Shown here in pieces: positions 11,358 through 23,729 of a stretch of 64,000 nt of DNA (within the stretch, counting starts at the first letter, position 1; each line of letters opens with the position of its first letter). The translations under genes were made by a program, and so were the position numbers. Origin of the DNA: Prorocentrum cordatum (lineage: Eukaryota; Sar; Dinophyceae; Prorocentrales; Prorocentraceae); NCBI GenBank assembly GCA_963575745.1, contig CAUYUJ010021704.1, positions 1-64,000 on the forward strand, in the 5' to 3' direction. The notes beneath the pieces are model-generated. The model saw only the letters and a program-made list of their open reading frames with translations. It did not search any database and was not told the DNA's origin.

Positions 11358-14300
11358 CTAGGGGGCGAAGAAGCCCGCCTCGCTACACGCAGGGCACACG
11401 AACCCCTCGCGCGGGTGACCGTCGTCGGCTACCATGTCGATGCAGGCGTTGTGCCACGGAGATAAGCAACAGGTGCACATGTACAGCTGGAGCTGCACGC
11501 GCCATTCTGGGTCCCCGCCCATGCCCCCGAGGATGTCGCCCTGGCACGACACGCACTCCAGCTCGTTCGAAGCGAACGGCCCCTGGAACATGCGCGTGTT
11601 GGCGTGGGTCTGCAGCGTGAGCGCCCACGGCGTCATGGGCGGGCGCCCGGCCGCCGATGTCTGGAGCATGATGGTCATGGTGTCCCGAATGATCACCTCG
11701 TAGTTGCCGTCGTTCAAGTCGATCTCTGGGACAGGGCCCACAGTGCAGATCCTATTGTAGCGGTCGAGCTGGATCTGCCTACACTTCCCTGGCCTTGTCG
11801 TCCACCGCACAAACATCACGAGGTCTCCGCGCTTGATCAGCGAGATCACTCCATGGCGCATCGGATGGATGGCGGGGGACTGGGTGGCGATCTGCCCCCA
11901 AGCAAGGCGCAGTCGCTCCTTATTCACCCGCACTCGCTCCTTTATCCCCTCGATGAGGGGATCCTCGGGCTCAAGTGGGCGGACTGCTGCTCCCGCCGCA
12001 GGTCGGGGGCGCTCGGGTTCATCTGGCTCGTCTGCGTGGCCGCTCTCGTCAAGGACTGCGTCTTCGGCCGCCTCCAGCTGGTCCTCGAAGCCTTCTTCTA
12101 GCTTTGCGGCCTCTGCCTCTCTCGCCTCGACTTCCTCCATGATGCGGCCGAGCTCGGACTCCAACTCCTGGGCCCATGGGTCCACCTGGTCATCGTCGGC
12201 CCCCGTGACCCCGCCTTCCTGCTTCCGCGGCGGGCGCGGCGTCAGCGTCACGGTGGCCCTGCTGTGGGGCGTAACGTTTGCCTGGGAGACGGCGTTCCAC
12301 ACGAGCGTCTCTCGCGTCAGCTCGAGGTCCTCACCTACACGCCGTCGTTTGCTCGACAGCCCGTCGCCTTGCGGCGGAGCCTGGAGCCCTCCACGTCGCA
12401 GTAGGAAGTCGCGCAGGGGCAATGTCTCCAGCGGCTGGTTCAGGGTAAAACACTTCGGCCCAAAGAAGGTATCAACGGAGCCCAGTGCAACCCACAAGTG
12501 GCATGAATACGACCAGCACAGCACGAAGTACACATCTTTCCTCCCGCTGACGTGATACATGTGGCGCACGTCGATATCGAGCTCGGCATACGCCGCCAGG
12601 GACAGGCCGCACGCCCGGGCAGCATGTGTTGGAGCTTGATGCTTGCAAGGCTTGAAGCGTGGAGGCTCTGGTAGAAGCTGGTCCGACGTGATCGGCAAAA
12701 ACCTGAACGCTTGCTCTGGCAGCGCTTGCGAGGCTGTCGCGGCCGTGTGCATGGAGGCGCACTCCTGGGCGGTGATGTCGGGGCTCTTCTTGATGACCAT
12801 CCGCGCCGTCGCCATGGGGAGCTTCAGGCGGGGAGCGAGCTTCGCCATTTGTTGGAGGATGCTGTTCATCCCTTCCAGGTCCTGGTTATCCAGCGGCAGC
12901 TTGCTGCGCAGAAGCACCAGCGCATTGTAAAGGCGGCGCGGGCAGTCCCCATCCTCGCGCGCCTTCTGAAACTCTCGCCCGAACAAACGTTTATATTTTA
13001 TTGCCAGATCCGAATAGGGCGCCTGAAGGCAGCAATCGTCAGTCGTCATGAGCTCCGTGGCGACCAGTTGCCTCACGGGGTCGAACTCGTGCGGAGGCTG
13101 CTCCACCATCCTCAAGAGCAGCAAGGGGAAGGACGTAACCTTGGTGCGCACGCGGTGCTCCCAGCTCGCCGCCTCTGCAAGGACCAACCTCACTATCAAA
13201 GCGCACGCGGAGGCCCGCACCTCGCGGTGTTGCAGCGACTCCCACAAGGGGCCCCACACGGTGTCCTCGTCCATGGCCGTACTCGTGAGCAAGGCGCAAA
13301 TCTTCTGGTAGATGTCGTTCGACTTGCTTCCAACGAGCTCGCTGAGGGGAGTAGGTCCAACGTAGGTTGTTCCCAACTTATCGGCCGCCTTCAGCAGCTG
13401 ATTGTTCTTGCCGACGGCCTTCTGAGCCCAATTGAGGAACTCTGAGAGAGGCCCCTTTGCGACCAGGCTGATAAGGACCTGGGCGTTCCACAAGCGGCTG
13501 TTAGTGCATGACACAGATGTGAGTCTGTATGTGCGCTGTTCGGCTTTGTACTGGGCGTCCTCGTCAGCCCCAACCCGCGGCCCACCCCCAGCCTCCGCGG
13601 GCTGCGCGGACTTCGCAGCTGCGACGTCTTTCTGCCAGACCTTGGCGAAGACTTGTCCTATGTACTTGCGGGCAGCCGCCAGGAGTTTCTCGACGTCGCT
13701 GATGCGACCCCATCTGCCGCGCAAGGGGCGCCCGGGCAGGCGGCCGAAGTACGCTTCACTGACATGCCCATCAAATAGTCGGGCAGCAGCGTCCTTGATC
13801 TTCCGATGCGACCCAGGCGTCCTCCACACGTTCGCCACAGTCGCCACCGAGCCGAAGTATCTACCAGGCGGCGCCGCCATACCGTCAGCACCCGTATCAG
13901 GCCACTCCCACTCCTCCACGATAGTAAGCATGGCCAGCACCGCTAGATGGATCTGGTGCATGAAACAAAATACCATCACGAACGACACCGAGTCGTTACC
14001 CAGAAGCCGCTGTCGGATACGCTTGCCCATGCCAAGATTGTCGGGGCCCGCGTCGGCCCCGAAGCAATATGTGGCGATGCGACGGGCGTCGGCACCAGGC
14101 GCCCTGGCCGCGGCGATGGCCTCGTCGGCTCGAGCCTCCCACGACGGACAAGACACCGACTTCAGCTCCAGCAGCGAGAGCGCATACGTCTCCGCCCCAT
14201 TGCCATGCACCACATTCTGAAGGTCGCACACAGCCCGCACGTGCACAAGCTGTTCCGCGAGCGCCATCAGATCGCCCTGATCGTCTCCGTCGAAAAGGGC

Positions 14301-15380
14301 GAGCGAGGGCACCCCGATCGACGCGACCGTGGCACAATGGATCTTGTTGTGGTCTATGGCTTCCTGGTGGGTCGCATCCGACTTGAAACAATGTACCTCC
14401 ATCTCGCAGGCGCCCAGCGCATCGTATTCAGAAGCTGCCCTCATTTGCAGGGCATGTGCAGTATGATGCTCGTACCTGTACACGATGTGCTTGTCGTGCA
14501 GGTCGCCCTTCTCCTCGCTCCCAGCAATCATTCCGAGCGTTGCTTGGCCACCAGCGTGCCCGACGTTTCTGCTGAGGGCCAAGGCATGCCCGCCGTAGAC
14601 GGACACGTTCCTCAAGTTCGGGCGGAGGTTGAGTTCGTGCACCAACGCCTCGCGCTCCTCCTCGGTAGCCCGAAGCATTGCCACTAGCTCTTGGTTCCTA
14701 TTCATGTGGTAGCTCTTAAGCTTCTGCGCATCGTGCAGCCGCGCTTTAAAGTCCTCTATAGTGGCGTCTCGGACGCCCAGCACCGCGACGAGTTCGCCGC
14801 GACTGAACTCGGCGTAGGGCACGCCGCCAGCATGCGGCACGCAGGCAGCGGGAGGCTCGCCGTGGTCCGCCACAGGCATGGCATGACTGGAGCCGTGGTC
14901 CTGGAGCGGGGCAGCGCTCCCCGATGCCGAAGAGCCCCGCTTCGCCCGGGCTCGTGCTTTTTTTTGGTTGAGCTTGTGCGCTCCGATCTCGGTGGCGATA
15001 TACTCCACGTCGGTAGGTGAGATGTCCATGTCGCAAAAAACCTGAACACGCTGGGCAACGCGCTCACGGCGAAGTCGTTGTGGCCCAGCGTGCCCGCCCC
15101 AATCCCGTCCGAGTCGGCCACGTCCTCCAAGTAGCTCTTGATCTTGAACCGCCAGCTTCTGGCGGCTCCGCTGGAGACCTCATCGCCCCCACACCCGAGG
15201 CCGAACATCACGAGGTGCGCGGCGTCGATGTACCGCAGCCTCCCCTTGGCGAACTGAGGCGCCATCTGTCGCTCGGCGGCAACGGCCACCGCATCTCCCA
15301 GGAACGCTGCCTTGGAGACATGCATCTCCTGGGAGCGTCGTTTCCCGCTCTGCGCGCAATGACTGCGCAGCTTAAGTACC
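11358..15380 (-). CDS. Gene C: RNase H/transposase-like protein with C-terminal Cys/His finger
   Basis: An uninterrupted ORF of 1223 codons runs from an ATG at 15029 to the TAG at 11358. Coding character continues upstream in another frame to about 15380 (QMAPQFAKGRLRYIDAAHLV); the two frames meet at a run of six A on the plus strand near 15035, so the true N-terminus is probably about 110 residues longer. Residues 326-331 (DAGPDN) followed by C355-x2-HQIHL resemble the second Asp region and the C..HQ..L step of RNase H-fold hAT-like transposases. Next come GRYFGSVATVANVWR (about 388-402) and LRGRWGRISDVEKLL (about 435), which I associate with a large uncharacterised dinoflagellate family. 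An acidic, Glu-rich helical stretch lies near 960-1030. The last 70 residues carry CVSC, CTCC, HNAC and CPAC, a PHD/RING-like metal-binding pattern. It has no introns, unlike genes A and B, which suggests a transposon or retrocopy origin. No terminal repeats were seen. Confidence 0.75.
15030..15040 (-). other. Frame change at a homopolymer in gene C
   Basis: The upstream coding frame (HNDFAVSALPSVFRFF) leads straight into the long ORF (DMDISPTDVEYI) if one base is added to the six-A run. This could be a sequencing error, a real mutation, or a sign that translation begins at the downstream ATG. Confidence 0.6.
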
Positions 15381-15389
15381 CTCCGTTCC

Positions 15390-16163
15390 TCCTCTCCTCC
15401 ACCGCTACACCGCTACTCCCATATCCCGCCCCTCCTCATCCTCCCCCCTCCCCACTCCCCCATCCTCCCCCGCCCCTCCTCCTCCTCCCCCTCCCATATC
15501 CCGCCCCCCCTCCCCCCTCCCCCATCCCACGCTTGCCGTGCCGCCCCTCGTCGGCTCCGCGCCCCTTCATATCCTCACCAACCCCCTCGCATCCCCCTCT
15601 CCCCTCTCGCCCCCCTTGACCCCCCTCACCCTTCACCACGCTCTCTCCCACTTCATCCCCCTGCTTCCCTGCCTGGCACCCCATCCCCCTACCCTCCCCC
15701 CCTTCCCCCTTCCCCTCTTGCACCTCCCTCTCCCGATCAGCCGCCCTCACTCGCGCCCGCAGGCTGGCCAAGCGGGACAAAGCCGAGCTCCTGCAAGTGG
15801 AGCTCAGCGCCGAGCTGCTCGGCGCGCCGCTGCCGCCGCCTGCCCGGGGGGCAGGGGCGCAGGAGGGCTGGGCGTCGGTAGCGTTGCGGAGGGGAGGAGC
15901 TGGGGGGGGGGCGACGGGAGCCATCCAGGAAGGACCAGAGGGAAGCGGAGGGATCCAAGGCGGGATGAGATGCGAAATAGAGGATGAGGAGACGGAGCGC
16001 CACGAAGAAGAGGAGGAGGAGGGCGACGACGACGGCGACGGCGACCACGACGACGACGGCGACAACCACCACGACGACGACGACACCGACGGCGACGACG
16101 ATGGCGGCGGCGGCGACGGCGAGGACGACGACGACGACGACGGCAAGAATGACGACGACGGCG

Positions 16164-16197
<34 letters not shown>

Positions 16198-18037
16198 CGC
16201 GGACGACAACGAGCCCCCAACGGCCCGCGCGGCGGGCGCCTCGCTGGGGCTGCAAGCAGGTAGGCCGCCCAGGCTGCCCAGCCAGCGCGCAGATCGCCGC
16301 GACCGCCCCCCCTCTCCCTCTGCGAGTATCGGAAGGCGGCTGGGTGTGCGCAGAGGGGGGAGGAGGACGCTGGAGGAGGAGGACGCTGGAGGAGGGGCTG
16401 CGCTTCTTTCCCACCCATGAGCTCTAGCCATCTCAGTGCCCATCCCTCCGCAGCATCGTCGTCGTCATCGACGTCATCGTCGTCGTCGTCGTCGCCGTCG
16501 CCCTCGTCATCGTCATCGTCGTCGTCTGTCCCCCGTTCGCTCCTATCTCTCCGCCTCGCACAGAAGGCGCGTTTGCCACCCTTCACCCCCATTCCACCTG
16601 TCCGTGCCCGCGCCGCCCTCTCATTCCCACCTCTCCTGCCCTCGGGGACCACAATCTACTTGCGCCCATGGGGGTCGCTACATCAGGCACAATTGGGAAG
16701 GGCGGGCACCTGCCTGTGATCAGCCCGACACAACCACTTCACCACGGGGCTTCATGAGGGAGGAAGCGGCATGCGGAAACGAAGGCGCTCGCTTCTGAGC
16801 GCAATTGAAAGGCCGTCGCGAAAATCGCGCAATCGCGCGGCACGCGGGAGTCGCGCCGTTCGGGCAGCAGCGCGGGCCACCGCCACTTATGGCGAGTGAG
16901 CCGACCAGCAGCTGGAGGCTCGCAGCACCTGACGCGCACCCGTGCGCTCACTCCTCGCACAACCTTTCCACGCACCCATCACCCGATGGGCACGACGGGT
17001 GTGCTGGAGGGAGTACGGGGCCACGCCCATGGCGCAACGGGCGTCCAGCTGCCGCGAGTGTTAGGACGGCGGAGCCTCCCAGCCTCCGTTGCCATCGGCG
17101 TGCGGGCCCCTCCTCCCTCAGCAGGAGTACTGGAGGGAGTGCGGGGCCAAGTCCCAGCGAGAGCTACCTCCTCTCCCCTCGCTCCCCCCTCCTCCCGCAG
17201 CCCTCCCCCCTCTTCCCTCATACCCTACCCTCCACCGCCCCTTATCCTCCTCCTCCTCCTTCTCACCCATGCCTCCATGCCCTCGTGGCTGCACTCTGGC
17301 GTGCTCAGCGGCGGCTGGGGGCGCGCAGCAGCGGCGCCCGCGAATCACCACGTGGCGGCGCTACTGCGTTGAATTCTCCCTCCATCTAATGGAACGCGAG
17401 AAAACGAGCACCTGGCGCACCGCCACGGCAAGCGAGGGCGGGCCAAGCACGGAAGCACGGCTACAGCACCAAGCGAGTGGACGAGCGAGGAGCGCAGAGT
17501 TACCCGCCCCACGAGCCCAGAGGAGCGGGCGGACGAAGAGAGAACTAAACAGCGCTCACCCACCCCACCACCCCGCTCACATGGTGGAAACAGGAGACGT
17601 GCGCGGAGGGGGGGGGCGGGAGACGAGCCCGGGCACCCCCCCCTGCCCACTGCCCCCATCCCCTCCTCCCCCATCTCTGCCTCCTCCTCCTCCTCCTCCT
17701 CCTCATCCTCCCCATCGCGCTGCTATGCCACCCACTCCTCACTGCTATGATCCGTCAGATCCCCTCGCCCAGGGGCTGGCGGGCTGAGCGCTCACTGGAG
17801 TTCCTGGAACTCCTCGAGCGCAGGTACGGCACCGAGCAGGTCGGCGCGTCGCAGTTGCCGCCTGCCCAGGGCGGGGAGGAGGAGGCGAGACGCTGGGCGG
17901 CTTGGAAATAGGACATGGCATGGGGGAAGCGAGAAGAGGGCAGCAGAATAGAGGGCGGGTGGAGGGAGGGGCGTCCAAGAAGCGAGGGCGAAGATGGCTG
18001 GGTCGTCGCCGCCGTCGTTAACTGCGCCCGGGCCCAC
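15390..18037. other. Spacer between genes B and C, low complexity
   Basis: About 15390-15760 is CT-rich. GAC triplets fill 16018-16205 and GTC triplets 16455-16530. A short direct repeat, CTGGAGGGAGT, occurs near 17006 and 17131, each followed by CGGGGCCA. A plus-strand reading at 15770-16260 is poly-Asp from the GAC run and is not accepted as a gene. Nothing else is supported. Confidence 0.55.
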
Positions 18038-19149
18038 CTACGAAGCGACGAAGCCCATGACAGCGTTCACCACCGTGCAGGGGCAGCGGCGAAGCACCAC
18101 GGACACGCCCAGGGTCTTGAGCACGTACATCTTCCCGATGTGCTTGCACACGTGCTCCGCGTGGGCCCTGAGCACCGCGTCGCAGAAAGCGGGCGTGTAC
18201 GCAGCGCTCTCCGCGAGGGCCTCCGAGGGAGCCCCCGTCAACCCACTATGGCCCACCCGTCGCTCTTGTGTCCACCAGGTTTCCCTTCCCTCACGCGGCG
18301 CCATGCCTCCTCCACCTCCTCCGCCCCCCCCCCCAACTTGCCCCATTTCCCCCCCCTTGTGCCCGTCAGCACTCGCCCATCACACCACATCCCTCCCCCA
18401 TCCACCCCCTCCTCAGTTCCATCCTCCGCCCCTACTGCCTCTACTGAATATCTCCCCCGAGTTCCCGCGGCGCCTTCTTGTCGCCACCGACCGCGCCGCC
18501 CATGCTGTCCTTGTAGAGGCGCGCCGCAGAGCCAGAGCTGGCCTTGCACCTCATCCTCGCGATGCCAATGTTCTGGCGGGCCAGCGCCATCTTGCGGATG
18601 GCGGGGAGGAACGGGCACTTGCCGATCAGCCTGGTCGGCTTCATCGTGTCCTTGCCGAAGGACACCATGTTGAAGGTGCACTCGTGCCACTTGGTCTCCA
18701 CGTCGTCCAGCAAGAACCTGGGCTTGACCCACGGGAGCTTGTAGAAGTAGCTGTTCGCAGGCTGCTCGACGATCACGAACGCGTTCTTCTTCATGGCCTG
18801 GGGGAGGCGCACCCGCTGACCCCTTACGAGATTCCAGATCGACCCTAATGTTAAGCTGTTCCTGGGCAATCTCCCTCACGACGCCTCCCAACCTCACCGC
18901 CTTGGGCGGCGGGTGGCGAGGAGGGCCACGATGGGGGGGGGCTTGAGGGGAGCGAAGCAGGGGGCGCACGAGCGCACGAGAAGTAGGGATACCAGGAGGC
19001 ACTGTGGCAGCATATTCTAGCATCTGCCCGGGGAGCCGTGATGATGTCGCAGATGTCGAGCATCAGCTGGCTCATCGTGTTGCCCACTCCCGTCATCCAG
19101 TGGCTGGGGTCGCCCTGGGGTTGCGCGTTGCTCCTGCGCGAGCGCCGCG

Positions 19150-19189
<40 letters not shown>

Positions 19190-22100
19190 CGTCGTCCGTC
19201 GTCCGTCGTCCGTCGTCGCCCGTCGTCCGTCGTCGTCGTCGTCGTGGTCGTCGTCATCTTCCGTCGTCGTCCGTCGTCCTCCGTCGTCGTCCGTCGTCGT
19301 CGTCGTCCGTCGTCCGTCGTCGTCCGTCGTCGTCCGTCGTCGTCTGTCGTCCGTCGTCATCGTCGTCGTCGTCCGTCGTCGTCCGTCGTCGTCAGTCGTC
19401 GTCCGCCGTCGTCCGTCGTCGTCCGTCGCCGTCGTCGTCGTCGTCGTCCGTCGCCGTCATCGTCATCGTTTTCGTCGTCGCGTTCGTCGTCGTCCGTCGT
19501 CGTCCGTCGTCGTCGTCCGTCGTCGTCGTCGCCCGTCGCGTTTATTCCTTTATGATTGGGGGGGGGGGAAAGGTGCACGGGCTAGCTCAGGTCCTCCTGG
19601 TGTGCACGCTCGTCATGAAGATGAAGTACTTGCACGGGCAGCCCGCCATGACGATGCCGTACGCGTGGAGCCGCAAGAGCGCGACGCAGAGCCTGAGGCG
19701 CCCGGGCAGGAGGGCAAGAGAATTGGAGGATTGGAGGGTTGGGGAGGAGGACGAGGATATGGAACTGCTCTTGAACTGATGCGCGCATGACGTGCTGGGG
19801 GGCAGACGGGGAACTCAAGTGGGACATGGGGGGTGAGAAGTAAAGCTGCGGACCGACGTGAACGAGGCGGCCGTCAAGGGGCTCATCTGGGGCGGGGCCC
19901 ATGAGCACGTTCCCCCCACCCGCGGGGAAAGAGAGGATGGTGGCCTGAACTTGCCGAACTCCGTGAGGATGTCTTCTGAGCCGCTCTCGACGTCTTCCCA
20001 CGAGGCGGGGTACGAAGTCTTGTCGAGCTCGTAGGTCCGAACGCCCATGCCCCGCGCCATGGCCTCGCGGGTGAAGTTGGCCTTGCCCGCGAACAAATCG
20101 ATGGCGCCCAACGCCGCCACATTGCACGCGTTCACGAACTCCACGGCATCCTGGGCAAGGGGCTCGCACTAGATAGGGGGTCGCACGGGCGGTGGGGGGC
20201 GGGGGGGGGCCGGGCGCACCGGGCGCACTGTAACTTGGGAAGGGCGCCGACGTATGCGCGAGAGAGGGGGGCGGGGGTGGGATGGGCCAAGAAAGGAAGG
20301 AGAGGGGGCAGGTGGTGCGGGGGCGGAAGGTCAAAGGGGGCAGGGGGGAGGAAGGCTGGGAAACCACAAGTCCGCTCGATGCGGGTCGGAGCTGGAGGCC
20401 GCGCGACCACGGCCGACTCCATGGCACCACGACACCTCCCCACCCTCACCGACGCCTAAATGGTTTGAGGCCCCCGTGCCTTGAGAGGGGTCGTCCACTC
20501 CGATGGCACCTTGCCCCAATCGATGTCGTTCTCCGACTTCGTGACGGCGCTCTTGGCCAGGCCGAGGGTCTCGCACACCCTGGTCATCGTCGCCCATTGG
20601 GGGGGCGCTGGGCCGTGCACCGTCGGCAGCGGGAGCGTCATCCAGCTCTCGTAGCTCCTCGTGGCACAGTGTTTGAGTCGCTCGGCTAAGCTCGGAAGGG
20701 CCCTCGTCATCCATATATCCATATCTCGTAGCACCTCTCGCTCGGCAGATCGGCAAATCGGAGAGCTCGCTAAGGGCAGATGCTGGGGCCTCGATGGGGG
20801 CCTCATCTGACTGCGAGGACCGTCGTCGACGAATCGGGGCAGGAGGCATCGTCGTGCTCGCCGTAATCGTCGCATTCGTCCTAATCGTCGCAATCGTCGA
20901 TTTATCGCGCGGTTGCTCGCCCTCGTGCGCCCGCGCTACCACCGAGCCCCCATCCGCTCGACCCGTGCTAACCGACGGGCCGACGGCCTCTCGAAGATCC
21001 CCATCCCGCCCTCCCACGGCCCCAGGGCCGACCCACACCCCTTCCCCCCTTCCCCTTCCGACAGATGAGTTGGAGGGTTTGGGTAATTCCTATAGGCACC
21101 CGCTCCACCCAGGGTGCGCTTCGAACATGAAGCGGTTGAGAATCTGCTTCGTGGCCTTGTCGCAGTACTCGTCGTAGTGGAGCACGCGGGGGCCCTCGTC
21201 GGCCGCGTCGCTGGTGGCCCCCGCGATGGCTTCGGCCACCGTCTTCCAGCCCGAGTCGTCGTCGTCGGCGGCGGCGATGTTCTTCATGGCCTTCATGGCC
21301 CGCTTCTTGGGGAGCCCCTCCATCGCGCCTGACGAGCCCGAACCCGAGGCCGACGAACTCGGAGGTGCCGATGGCCCCGACCCCGACGAGCCCGAACGTG
21401 ACGAACTCGGAGGTGCCGATGCGGCGGGCGCGAAGAACGGCTCGGGCGGCGGCTCGCGCTCCACCGCGACCCCGCCGACGACGAACTCGTCCATGGTCGC
21501 CTGCCGCTTGGCAAGCGGCTGCAATGGCTGCAGCGGGCGGGGGACCCGACTGGAGCGGTTCCAATCGAGGCACGGGTCCGAGCCGGGCACGCCAGCGTAC
21601 CACCCGAAGTACGGCAGCAACCGCTTGTACACAGGGTACAAGTCGCACATCCTCGTGGCGGCCTTGCTTGTGAACGGAACGCGCCTCTCCGCCATGAAGA
21701 GCGGGCCGTGCAAATTGAGCGCCAGCACCTGACGGGCTGCCCGGGCTGCCTGGGCTGCCCGGGCTGCCCTGGGGCCCCGCCGCCGATCCCCCCAGCTCTC
21801 CCAGGCGCTCGCCCACTCCCCTCGCTCCCCTCGGACCTCGACCAGATTATGATCTCCACTATCGCCGTATCCCTCTACCTCCTGTCCTCCTTATCCATGT
21901 GTTCGCGCATCCCCCTGTCCCCAGACCCTCATCGTGTCATCTGTTAGCTTATCATTCCTATTCGGACCTGTTATCCTATCCTATTATCCTCCTCGCATCC
22001 GCAACTCCTCATAGATTCTTCCACCCACCCACCCCAGTCCCGAGGCACCTCGTACGTCCACGTGACGTCGTCCAAGAACGGAGTCGGCGAGCGCAGCATC

Positions 22101-23720
22101 TGGATGTCAGGCTCCTCCAGCGCGGGGGGGGGCGCGGGCGACGGGAGTGGGGAGGATGGGGAAGCGTCGGGGGAGGTGCAAGAGGACAGGCAAGGGCTCG
22201 GAGCAGCGAGGTGGCGGGGGGGGAGCGGTGACATGGAAGGATCCCACGCCTCCGCACTCACTATCGTCACTCCGAGCGTGGCCAGAGGAAGGAGGGGGGA
22301 GCCGAGGGGGTGGATGGCGGGCTGGGATAGGACGAGGAAAAGGAAGAGGACGCCGACGACGACACGACGACACCGAGCCCCATTCAGCATGCCCGCGCGC
22401 CTGCCCTATCAGCTTCGCCATCGTGGCGGTCGACTTATTGCTGAGAGCCAGCTCGAAGCACTTGGCGAGCTCGCCGCCCTGGATCCAATTGGGCTTGCAC
22501 ATGAGGTCGTTGTCGCTCATGACCTGCCGCGCCTGCTCCGAGGCCTTGTAGTGCGTGCAGGGCACCTCCTCGGCACGCGCGACAACGCATCGAACGGGGG
22601 TGGGCGACGAGGCGACGAGGGGGGGAGGAGGAGGAGAAGGGGGATGAGGAGGAGGAGGAGGAGGAGGAGGAGGCGAGGAGGAGAGGAGGGCAGGGCGCGG
22701 GAGGAGGTGAGGGCGAAGCGAGCGGAGGGGAGGATAGGGGCCCTACGAGGACGACGGGGGCACAGCGGGGATGGAAAGGAAAAACAGGAAGGACAAGACG
22801 AGGAGGACGAGGAGGGGTAGGGCATGAGCGGCATGAGCTCGGTGGATAGACGAGCGGACGGACGCGATGAGGGGATGGGGGGCGAGGGGCTCCTTCAAGT
22901 CCCATGGCAAGTTATGGCCCTGATTCCATCGCATCAAGGTCCAGTCGGTGTTCTCGCTCATGAGGGCGATGTCCTCCAGGGCATTGTGGGCGAGCCAGAA
23001 GCCCCGCCACTGCTGCCATTCATCCACGTGGCCCCGTAGGGCCGTAGGCTTCCAAGGGGACATGGGTTCCAGGGTTCCAGGCGCTGTTCTCCTACTCCTC
23101 TTCCCCCCTTACCCCCTTGCCCCCTGCCGCCCAGCCCAAATGACATCCTACTCCCCACTCTCCCCCGCCCGCATCTCCTCCCCCCGTGCCCCTACGCCTC
23201 CCACCGCCTTACTCCACTACTCTCGGCCCTCCTTGCCTCCTTGCCTCCTCGCTTTGGGCGCCGCCCGTCGCTCCATCATCATGCCGACGATCTCGCCCGC
23301 GACCGCCCCTTCGCGCCCTCTGCGCACCGCCGCCTGGGAGGGGGGGCGGCTTGGAGTAAGAGAATATCGACTGCAGCAGGGGGGCGTCGGGCGGCGAGAG
23401 CGCGAGCGGGGCGAACATGAGACAGGGGAGTGGCAATGATAGCGAGGAGGAGGCGGGGGAGGACGGAGGGCGGGACGGACCGAGCGCGAGGGCGAATGGG
23501 GAAGGCAAGGAGAGCCCGAATCGGGTCGCGTGGCGAGTCGGCGACGAGATCGAGGGTGAGGTCGAAGGTGAGATTGGCAAGGAGATCGAGAGAGAGGACA
23601 GTGAGGACAGAGGTGAGATTGATAGATTCAGAGTCCACCCCAACCTCCAGAAGCGGGTCGTCGATGCTCGGCGACCTGGCCGCGCTGGCGGCCTGCAAGA
23701 ACATGGTGGCGAAGCTCCTG
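18038..23720 (-). CDS. Gene B: multi-exon C5-cytosine methyltransferase-like protein
   Basis: About 12 minus-strand blocks: 23720-23635, 23325-23262, 23045-22895, 22575-22405, 22120-22020, 21732-21105, about 20800-20460, 20152-19955, 19702-19590, 19125-19020, 18797-18450 and 18245-18038, the last ending in TAG at 18038. Acceptors are plain at 20152 (GCCCAG/GATGCC), 21732 (GTCAG/GTGCTG) and 18797 (CCTCCCCCAG/GCC). The C-terminal half shows, in order, AIDLFAGKANFTREAM (like the DLFAG SAM-binding motif I), VMAGCPCKYFIF (Pro-Cys as in catalytic motif IV), and VIVEQPANSYF (Glu as in motif VI, normally ENV), with 60-70 residues between them as in that fold. The GG after DLFAG is replaced by KA, so activity is uncertain. 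The N-terminal half is unrecognised and includes a Ser/Gly/Pro-rich linker in the 21.1-21.7 kb block. The family as a whole looks like an expanded dinoflagellate one. The 5' end is uncertain. Confidence 0.7.
19148..19545. repeat. GTC/CGTC repeat inside an intron of gene B
   Basis: Nearly 400 bp of GTC triplets with frequent CGTCC interruptions separate the PC-motif exon (19702-19590) from the next exon (19125-19020). All frames are repeat artefacts. Confidence 0.9.
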
Positions 23721-23729
23721 AGAGCGGGG

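Noticed and set aside
10044-11465. A 473-codon plus-strand frame rich in GHARGP and ATRVA
   Set aside because: Its repeats are the translated palindrome array, and the opposite strand is open in the same way.
15797-16420. A plus-strand poly-Asp protein with a possible GTAGG donor at 16258
   Set aside because: The acidic stretch is the GAC microsatellite, and no flanking exon was convincing.
17790-17910. A plus-strand frame near 17790-17910 resembling one near 15770-15870 (both contain Leu-Pro-Pro...Gly-Gly)
   Set aside because: The shared part is short and Gly/Pro-rich, with no supporting exons.
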